From positions 1-23,258 of IMG/VR virus record IMGVR_UViG_3300003885_001113: DNA of 23,258 nucleotides, one strand, 5' to 3'. Shown piece by piece: positions 6,574 to 11,224 of this stretch. The notes beneath the pieces are model-generated. The model ran no database searches. It had not been told where the DNA came from and was given only the letters and a program-made list of their open reading frames with translations. A program made the translations under genes and the position numbers. Position 1 is the first letter of the stretch. Each line of letters opens with the position of its first letter. The DNA is from a virus.

Positions 6574-7131
6574 TTATGCCTGAACCTGCCGACATAAATA
6601 TTCCGGCAGTTGCGTATGCTCATCAATATGAGCAGCTTCAATCTGAGCCGCTGTGAGCCCTACTGCTTCCCGCATGTAGGCTCCGGTTAGGTTAGCTTTT
6701 TCCAGGTTGGCGCATTCCATGTTGGCGTACCATAGGTCGGCTTCACGCAGATCGGCTCTTTCCAGGTGGGCGCCTTCTAGATTGGCGCCGGTTAGGTAGG
6801 CTCCTTCCATGTTTGCTTCCTCGAGGATGGCGCCCTTCATGTTGGCTCCCTCGAGGTGGGCTCCCTCGAGGTTGGCGCCCTTCATGTTGGCCCCCTGCAT
6901 ATTGGATCCTTCCAGGTGGGCATACCCCATGTTGGCTCCCTCGAGGTGGGCTCCCTCGAGGTTGGCGCCCTTCATTTTGGCTTCCCGCAGGTGGGCGCCA
7001 CGTATGTCGGCGTCCTCCATATGGGCGCCACACAGATCGGCCCTGTGAATCACGCAGAAGTCTGCGTAGCTCTCTGCTTTTCCTATGATATCGTGTTTCC
7101 CATAATTTCTTATGATCTTGTATGTTTTCAT
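6574..7131 (-). CDS. Pentapeptide-repeat protein E (185 aa)
   Basis: The cap MKTYKIIRNYGKHDIIGKAESYADFCVIHRAD is followed by about 25 pentapeptides, then GLTAAQIEAAHIDEHTQLPEYL and CRQVQA. It has the same length and tail as copy A, which suggests they are the closest pair at the ends. Two 48-bp segments (6838-6885 and 6928-6975) are identical and 90 bp apart, a duplication of six pentapeptides. It also shares a 48-bp block with copy C. It starts after CCAAAGGAG in a hairpin leader. Function unknown; gyrase or another DNA-binding protein is a possible partner by family analogy. Confidence 0.9.
   Translation of the reverse strand: MKTYKIIRNYGKHDIIGKAESYADFCVIHRADLCGAHMEDADIRGAHLREAKMKGANLEGAHLEGANMGYAHLEGSNMQGANMKGANLEGAHLEGANMKGAILEEANMEGAYLTGANLEGAHLERADLREADLWYANMECANLEKANLTGAYMREAVGLTAAQIEAAHIDEHTQLPEYLCRQVQA
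6838..6975 (-). repeat. Internal 48-bp direct repeat in pentapeptide gene E
   Basis: Positions 6838-6885 and 6928-6975 are identical, offset 90 bp (6 x 15), so reading frame and helix register are preserved. Like the 73-bp repeat in copy A, it indicates recent expansion by unequal exchange. Confidence 0.8.
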
Positions 7132-7162
7132 TTATCTCCTTTGGCCCCGTCTGAGGCGTTTC
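7132..7162 (-). promoter_or_regulatory. Leader hairpin upstream of pentapeptide gene E
   Basis: On the - strand the stem is GCCTC (7153-7157) with GGGGC (7144-7148) around an AGAC loop. The T in the 5' arm pairs as G-U in RNA, so the base change keeps the fold. CCAAAGGAG follows directly. Confidence 0.65.
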
Positions 7163-7180
7163 AGATTATTTTTTTACAAA

Positions 7181-7390
7181 CTAAAAAATACACGGAACTA
7201 ATTTTATTAGAATTTTCGCTTCTTCTACCGTGAGCGCTCTATTCTGCTCACTGTAGCCTGAGCGTAGGTGAAGCATCACACTACGATGTGTTATCCCGCA
7301 TTTTTCCGCTATTTTTCGAAATGAGTGTCCTTTAGCCCGCAAACCGAGAATTTTTAGTCTTTTTGTTCCTTTGTTGAATGTATTTCCCAC
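7181..7390 (-). CDS. Small helix-turn-helix protein (69 aa)
   Basis: Residues 10-45 (KRLKILGLRAKGHSFRKIAEKCGITHRSVMLHL) form a helix-turn-helix of the sigma-region-4/LuxR or homeodomain-like kind, where a glycine-helix turn precedes a recognition helix. It has no other domain. It is probably a small DNA-binding regulator or recombination-associated protein. The start is GTG at 7390, 5 bases after GGAG; the ATG two bases upstream opens only a 12-codon frame. Its leader hairpin directly abuts the degenerate end of the preceding pentapeptide gene. Confidence 0.72.
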   Translation of the reverse strand: MGNTFNKGTKRLKILGLRAKGHSFRKIAEKCGITHRSVMLHLRSGYSEQNRALTVEEAKILIKLVPCIF

Positions 7391-7422
7391 ATTTTCTCCT
7401 TTGGCCCCGTTTGGGGCGTCTC
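7391..7422 (-). promoter_or_regulatory. Leader hairpin upstream of the small HTH gene
   Basis: On the - strand GACGCCCC, an AAAC loop and GGGGC form a perfect 5-bp stem (7404-7408 with 7413-7417), followed by CCAAAGGAG. The preceding pentapeptide frame fuses into this leader right after its LPE codons. Confidence 0.65.
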
Positions 7423-7525
7423 TGGTAGCTTCGTATGCTCATCTATGTGAGCAGATTGAATCTGCTCACACGTGAGCCCTTCGGCGCCACGCAGGTGAGC
7501 TTCATACAAGTTTGCGCCTCCCAAA
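7420..7525 (-). pseudogene. Out-of-frame C-terminal remnant of pentapeptide gene F
   Basis: Immediately after the stop of the 129-residue frame, another frame reads ANNLGGANLYEAHLRGAEGLTCEQI and on to HTKLPE. This is the normal family ending. Adding two bases (GC) at about 7531-7534 would join it perfectly to the upstream ADLWC. The final YL and spacer are gone, and the frame runs into the hairpin leader of the HTH gene. It is either a real mutation or an assembly error. Confidence 0.75.
7447..7469. repeat. 23-bp palindrome in the remnant of pentapeptide gene F
   Basis: Same perfect 11-bp arms as at 5688-5710, with the central base changed to its complement. The identical position relative to the gene end suggests inheritance by duplication. 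Confidence 0.8.
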
Positions 7526-7915
7526 TTATTCGCACCACAGGTCGGCGCATCGCAGTTTGGCTTCCCGCAGGTTGGCGCCTTTCAGGTTGGCTTCCCATGC
7601 GGGACCGCTATCTGTCATTTTCACATCAGCTGGAAGCATGATTCCCATATATATTTCCTCGGGAGTATATTTTGTACTCAATTTTTTTGTCATTTCGAAC
7701 ACAGAATCGATCATTTCGATTATCTCTGCTATCTCTTTCTCAGTATGATCATCATACTGACAGTCGTAGTTTATTTCTTGTATCTTGTTGTGGATATTTA
7801 GAAATTCTTTCCGGGAATAAAAGGCCCGATAGTGAGCTTCAGTGGGTCTTTTCTTCCCTTCTGCGAAATTATTTTTAGCCGCTTCAATTTTTTCTATCAT
7901 CTCTTCGTGTTTCAT
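7526..7915 (-). CDS. Helical domain fused to truncated pentapeptide repeats, F (129 aa)
   Basis: Unlike the other copies it has a different N-terminal domain of about 105 residues, highly charged and helical (MKHEEMIEKIEAAKNNF, then EIAEIIEMIDSVFEMTKKL). Five pentapeptides follow (EANLKGANLREAKLRCADLW) before a premature stop. The remaining repeats and the GLTCEQI...LPE ending are present downstream in another frame, so the original protein was probably about 165 residues. It starts after AAAAGGAG at a 5-base spacing, with the hairpin leader. I do not recognise the N-terminal domain; the fusion could attach a different effector to a pentapeptide scaffold. Programmed shifting is unproven. Confidence 0.75.
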   Translation of the reverse strand: MKHEEMIEKIEAAKNNFAEGKKRPTEAHYRAFYSRKEFLNIHNKIQEINYDCQYDDHTEKEIAEIIEMIDSVFEMTKKLSTKYTPEEIYMGIMLPADVKMTDSGPAWEANLKGANLREAKLRCADLWCE

Positions 7916-7951
7916 TTTCTCTCCTTTTGGCCCCGTACGGAGCGTCTCTGA
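7916..7951 (-). promoter_or_regulatory. Leader hairpin upstream of pentapeptide gene F
   Basis: On the - strand the stem is GCTCC (7939-7943) with GGGGC (7930-7934) around a GTAC loop. The T pairs as G-U at a different position from the leader at 7132. CCAAAAGGAG follows. Confidence 0.65.
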
Positions 7952-8167
7952 TTATTCCTCTTCGAAAGCTCCCGTGAACGCTTCGAGGTCTTCGGTGCAG
8001 ACCTGCCCCTCATATGCCCCATCATCATATACTGCTCCGCTCTCCGTCACGATGACGGGAGACCCGCTCGAACACTCGAAAATAGACCCATCATCGAGCT
8101 TTACTTCTCCGCCCCAGTTTCCGAAATCCCAATATCTCTCACCTTCATACTTTGCATACCGTTCCAT
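7952..8167 (-). CDS. Small acidic protein (71 aa), first gene of the leftward block
   Basis: A short acidic protein with many G, D and E residues (KLDDGSIFECSSGSPVIVTESGAVYDDGAYEG), probably a small beta-rich fold. It starts at 8167 after AAAAGGAG; the longer open frame to 8233 has no site. It lies nearest the divergent control region, so it should be the first gene expressed leftward. Phage early genes in this position often encode host-takeover proteins, but nothing in the sequence names a function. Confidence 0.65.
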   Translation of the reverse strand: MERYAKYEGERYWDFGNWGGEVKLDDGSIFECSSGSPVIVTESGAVYDDGAYEGQVCTEDLEAFTGAFEEE

Positions 8168-8221
8168 TTCTTTTCTCCTTTTGTTGGTTGTTTGCGATTG
8201 TGACATATCATAGGTGCAAGT

Positions 8222-8252
8222 TAAGTGCCACACCTATCTTTTCAGGCACTTA
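8222..8252. promoter_or_regulatory. Inverted repeat, candidate operator
   Basis: TAAGTGCC (8222-8229) and GGCACTTA (8245-8252) are perfectly complementary 8-bp arms with a 15-base gap. It lies 55-85 bases before the first leftward gene, a fitting place for repressor binding or for an RNA hairpin in the leader. Confidence 0.5.
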
Positions 8253-8301
8253 GATACGAAACCTGTAATCTACCTCTATTTACATCTTTGGCACAGCCTG
8301 G

Positions 8302-8323
8302 TTTCAGGAATTAAATCCTGAAA
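8302..8323. promoter_or_regulatory. Perfect 22-bp dyad, candidate repressor operator
   Basis: TTTCAGGA and TCCTGAAA flank a 6-base centre (ATTAAA). The size and symmetry suit a dimeric helix-turn-helix regulator such as the XRE protein encoded at 3932-4276. No T-run follows, so it is not a terminator. Confidence 0.5.
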
Positions 8324-8415
8324 TCGCTAATGAATAAAATCAATACTTTAGTTTTTTCTGATACCATTAAACCCTACAGCCCCACAGGATGGTATGACTC
8401 TTGATTTTCAGGTAT

Positions 8416-8447
8416 TTATCCCCACCCTAAATTACAACTTATCCACA
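8416..8447 (+). promoter_or_regulatory. DnaA box pair, possible replication origin element
   Basis: TTATCCACA at 8439-8447 is a perfect consensus DnaA box. TTATCCCCA at 8416-8424 differs by one base, in the same orientation 14 bases away. The surrounding sequence is AT-rich. A host-DnaA-dependent phage origin is possible, but no initiator or helicase gene is in the window. Confidence 0.35.
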
Positions 8448-8523
8448 ATTCCGCTATAACCCCTACCGCCGCAAGAAACGGCACAATCCTTGAAACAGGG
8501 AAACTATACCCTATTCCACGTCA

Positions 8524-8552
8524 TTGACACCCCATTCTTTTTCCGGTATCAT
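8524..8552 (+). promoter_or_regulatory. Strong sigma-70 type promoter for the rightward genes
   Basis: TTGACA (8524-8529), a 17-base spacer, and TATCAT (8547-8552, one mismatch to TATAAT). Transcription should begin near 8559-8560 and read into the terminase genes. Its closeness to consensus suggests use by host RNA polymerase without an activator. Confidence 0.8.
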
Positions 8553-8559
8553 GAAAATA

Positions 8560-8857
8560 CATAGCAGGCGGCCACTATCGTGAGGAACCCGGATGAGAGA
8601 GCGTACATATGTACCCCTCCTCCCGAGCGACGCCGAAAAACTGAAAGAGAGCGGCGGGAAATAGCTACGTGGTCACGGATGCAGCACCAGAGACCACCGC
8701 GAATATCACGTTTATACCGTCCTGACGTACTATTCCCCCCACACCCCCTTGGGGGACTACGTCCGCTCTCCTCGCCCTTCTTCGCCCCACACACTTCCCG
8801 TCCACCCCCATTGGGTGCACCTTGACTTTCTCTCCCCATCTCAGATATTATATTTTC
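8560..8857 (+). other. GC-rich structured leader before the terminase genes
   Basis: A segment of about 260-300 nt between the predicted transcription start and the first gene. It has a 12-bp palindrome GTACATATGTAC (8603-8614), GTGGTC/GACCAC arms (8669-8674, 8692-8697), a CGCCG/CGGCG pair and a CCCCC-TT-GGGGG hairpin (8744-8755). A reading frame from GTG at 8580 to 8825 is R/P-rich with no ribosome binding site; I treat it as noncoding. It may be a regulatory leader or a packaging-related site. Confidence 0.4.
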
Positions 8858-9382
8858 ATGCCTCGAAAACGGAAACTATCTGAAAACCCTCGAAAAATTC
8901 CTACTCTTTCTATGGATATCCCCATCTCCGACCCCCTCTGTCTCGCGCTCGTTCGTGTCGGTTACTCCCAAACCCAAATCGCTGATATGTTTGGCCTATG
9001 TCACCAGGCCATCCATAATCGTCTGTCCAATCTGGGGTTCACTAACACCCAGGAGAAGCGCCGGATGCTCGAGGAATTCCGAAAGAAAAAGGTGGATTTT
9101 CTTACAGAGCGAGAGATGGAGGTCTGGGATGCTATGACGCCCGAGAAGCTGAAGCGGGCGAGTTTTTCGCAGCTGATCATAGGCTTTGGGATCATTGATG
9201 AGCGGCGGCGACTTGAACAGGGGCTGAGCACACAGAACGTTGGGGTTGTAGGGGCTGTGCTGGATATGAGGAAGCTGGTAGCAGAACTGGAGGCGAAGTC
9301 AGCGATGGACGTCCAGGCTGAGGGTGCACCGGCTCCCGATGACAGCGGCAGTAGGCAGGAGCATGAAAAAGAAGGCGCATGA
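8858..9382 (+). CDS. Putative small terminase subunit (about 174 aa)
   Basis: A helix-turn-helix at residues 36-60 (YSQTQIADMFGLCHQAIHNRL) follows a basic N-terminus. A helical middle and an acidic, flexible C-terminus (EGAPAPDDSGSRQEHEKEGA) complete it. DNA-binding N-terminus, oligomerising middle and position before the large terminase fit a small terminase that recognises phage DNA for packaging. The start is uncertain: ATG at 8858 is used here, while TTG at 8822 in the same frame would add 12 residues; neither has a clear ribosome binding site. It could instead be a transcription regulator, since the fold alone does not separate these. Confidence 0.6.
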   Translation: MPRKRKLSENPRKIPTLSMDIPISDPLCLALVRVGYSQTQIADMFGLCHQAIHNRLSNLGFTNTQEKRRMLEEFRKKKVDFLTEREMEVWDAMTPEKLKRASFSQLIIGFGIIDERRRLEQGLSTQNVGVVGAVLDMRKLVAELEAKSAMDVQAEGAPAPDDSGSRQEHEKEGA

Positions 9383-9414
9383 TGTGTCCATGACATGGGG
9401 TTCACGCTGACAGA

Positions 9415-9438
9415 GGGGGTCGGGTCGGGGGGGGAGGG
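9415..9438 (+). other. G-quadruplex motif between the terminase genes
   Basis: Four G-runs of 5, 3, 8 and 3 bases, separated by TC, TC and A, satisfy the G3-N1-7 pattern on the + strand. A GGGCGCCC palindrome follows (9436-9443). It lies in the 115-base gap after the small terminase gene, where phage packaging sites are often found. Confidence 0.6.
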
Positions 9439-9497
9439 CGCCCGTGGAGGCTGAAAGTTCAGGGTAAGGAAGCGAAAAAAACAAAAAGGGAATTAAG

Positions 9498-9668
9498 ATG
9501 GGAGATAAGAGATGTGGGGAGTGTAAGAAGGTAGAGGTATGTATGATACAGCGTTATTTTTTAGGAGCGAAGGATAAGACATATGGGATGATAGGGTTTA
9601 AGTTGGAGGATCTTAGGGGATTTATAGGGGAGCGATGCGAACATTTCGATAGGCGGCAGAAGAAGTGA
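9498..9668 (+). CDS. Small Cys-rich protein between terminase genes (56 aa)
   Basis: Reads MGDKRCGECKKVEVCMIQRYFLG and ends FIGERCEHFDRRQKK. The pattern CxxC, then C at +6, then a late CxxxF and H gives four cysteines plus a histidine in 56 residues, consistent with a small zinc-binding fold. An AGGGA site lies 7 bases before ATG, and the stop overlaps the GTG start of the large terminase (GTGA), so it is translationally coupled. Codon choice is purine-rich, like the gap before it. I do not recognise the family; a packaging accessory is inferred from position only. Confidence 0.72.
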   Translation: MGDKRCGECKKVEVCMIQRYFLGAKDKTYGMIGFKLEDLRGFIGERCEHFDRRQKK

Positions 9669-11224
9669 GAAATAAATACACACAGTTACTAGAGAAGGCA
9701 AAGGCGAAATTAAGAGAGCTTGAGGATAGCGATCCATTTTGGTTCTATGAGCCAAGCACAGGAGTTTTAGCGGAGGAGCAGGGAGAGTTTTTGCGGGAAT
9801 ACCTTAAGCCGGAAGATATTCCTGCTAAGCTTGACAGTCAAATGGATGCGCATCTTTGCACAGCAGAGATAATAGGAGTATCTGGTGGGAATCAGAGTTC
9901 AAAAAGTTGCACTGGCTGCATAGAAGACTTAATCCTAGCGACAGGAGAGCTTCCGTTATCACTGAAAGATGTTTATCCTAAAGAAAAGTTACCGAAGAGT
10001 TTTCCTCAACGGATAAGAGTGACAGGGGTAAGTGAGGATCAGTTACAGAATTCCGTGTTCCCTTTATATAGGTTTTGGGCGCCAAGGCAATACTTAAAAG
10101 GGGGTAGTTGGGAGAAAAGCTTTGCCTCAGGCAAAAACACACTTTATTTATATAGGAACGGCAAGGAGATTTCCAGTATAGAATTTAAAACTAATCGCCA
10201 GGATGTAGAGACATTTCAAGGGCCTCCACTAACAAAAGCAACCTATGACGAAGAGCCAAAATCAGCAATTTACGAAGAGAACCTGGTTCGATTTACTACT
10301 TCCGATAGATTAAGAGTTCAGTTTAACTGGACGCCGACCCAAGGATTAACCTGGGCGACAGATTTGTTTGATAATTACGAGGATAGCGAAGGGAACAATG
10401 TTGAAAAATTTGAATTGTGTCCTGTCCTAAACCCAAAAGCTAACCTTGAGACACTGAGAAGCATTTATGATAAAATACTGAAACAATATGGTTATGACGT
10501 ATTAAAGCGGCGGCTTCTAGGGAAAGCAATTTCTCTGAGTGGGCTTGTTTATGGTGGGTTATTCTCACGGGCACACATCATTCCAGCAGAGACGCTTTAT
10601 AAAAACGGTAAGCTTGACTATACTAAGTATATAGTATACCGTGGGTTAGATCCACATTTAGTTACCCCGACATGGGGAGTTGAGGTTGCTGTCGATAGGG
10701 AAGGGTTCCATTATGTAGTGGGAACATATACTGGTGATGGTGATACCGAGGTCGTGAAGCGTGAATTAGCGGAACGGGCAAAAGCAAGAAACTATAGACT
10801 TGGCAAGACCAAATGTGACAAATCGGCTGATTCTACGATTCACGCATTAAGTGATAGGAACATTTTTCAAGAGTTGGGCCGTGGCAAAAACGCTATTCCT
10901 GCTCTTGATACTTCCGATAAGTTTATAGGGTCTATCCATGCGGGGGTTGACCAGATTAAGCAACTTCTTCTCCCTGACATAAGAACAAACAAACCGCGTT
11001 TCTATATTTTAGATTTACATGAGAATAAACCACTTATCCAAAGTATGCGTTTGTTGGAGCGTGATACATACGCAAATGAGGATAAGATGGGGCCAAAGGA
11101 TAGGATAGCCGAAGGACGGCATCATGCACATGCGGCTCTGCGATACGTGTTTCAGATGCGATTAAACTGGATACCTGAGAGCGTTTGTGTGCCGCAACCT
11201 GAACCTGAAGGGGCTTATATCTAA
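9665..11224 (+). CDS. terL: Terminase large subunit (519 aa)
   Basis: The packaging motor ATPase and nuclease that pumps DNA into the prohead. The ATPase part has a Walker A-like loop at residues 71-81 (GVSGGNQSSKS) and a Walker B with catalytic glutamate at 194-198 (YDEEP). The C-terminal half has an RNase-H-like nuclease look (YRGLDPHLVTPTWGVEV, later DRIAEGRHHAHAALRYV). Length is typical. The Walker A loop has serine where the consensus GxGKS/T normally has glycine before lysine. The start is GTG at 9665 in a GTGA overlap with the small Cys-rich gene. The portal follows with a TAATG overlap. Confidence 0.9.
   Translation: MRNKYTQLLEKAKAKLRELEDSDPFWFYEPSTGVLAEEQGEFLREYLKPEDIPAKLDSQMDAHLCTAEIIGVSGGNQSSKSCTGCIEDLILATGELPLSLKDVYPKEKLPKSFPQRIRVTGVSEDQLQNSVFPLYRFWAPRQYLKGGSWEKSFASGKNTLYLYRNGKEISSIEFKTNRQDVETFQGPPLTKATYDEEPKSAIYEENLVRFTTSDRLRVQFNWTPTQGLTWATDLFDNYEDSEGNNVEKFELCPVLNPKANLETLRSIYDKILKQYGYDVLKRRLLGKAISLSGLVYGGLFSRAHIIPAETLYKNGKLDYTKYIVYRGLDPHLVTPTWGVEVAVDREGFHYVVGTYTGDGDTEVVKRELAERAKARNYRLGKTKCDKSADSTIHALSDRNIFQELGRGKNAIPALDTSDKFIGSIHAGVDQIKQLLLPDIRTNKPRFYILDLHENKPLIQSMRLLERDTYANEDKMGPKDRIAEGRHHAHAALRYVFQMRLNWIPESVCVPQPEPEGAYI

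Larger units (their letters stand above)
8168..8523. other. Divergent control region, left part
   Basis: No protein-coding gene is convincing here. It is AT-richer than the leader to its right and holds the inverted repeats at 8222-8252 and 8302-8323, a looser ATACCA/TGGTAT repeat at 8361-8395, and the DnaA-box pair. I see no strong leftward promoter, though one must exist for the left block. TATGAT near 8204 on the - strand is a possible -10 element without a good -35. Confidence 0.55.

Noticed and set aside
6477-6641. N-terminal extension of pentapeptide gene D
   Set aside because: It encodes only the shared spacer and leader; the MKTYKII start has a good site.
41-7131. Tandem 15-bp periodicity as a CRISPR array or microsatellite
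   Set aside because: Repeats vary, have no spacers, keep codon phase and encode pentapeptides.
41-7131. Diversity-generating retroelement variation at N/D/H positions
   Set aside because: No reverse transcriptase or template repeat is seen, and N, D and H are normal at this pentapeptide site.
83-7233. Long + strand open frames opposite the pentapeptide genes (rich in A, P, S, L, W or in V, G, F)
   Set aside because: They mirror the 15-base repeat on the other strand, lack ribosome binding sites, and have repetitive compositions expected of antisense shadows.
8580-8825. + strand R/P-rich frame (GTG start) before the small terminase
   Set aside because: No ribosome binding site and low-complexity composition. 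Its stop overlaps a TTG of the next frame, so it was close, but evidence is too weak.
8549-8839. - strand frame over the leader region
   Set aside because: G/R-rich, no ribosome binding site, and it lies over a strong opposing promoter.
9001-9405. - strand frame opposite the small terminase
   Set aside because: Serine-rich shadow with no site; opposite to a better supported gene.
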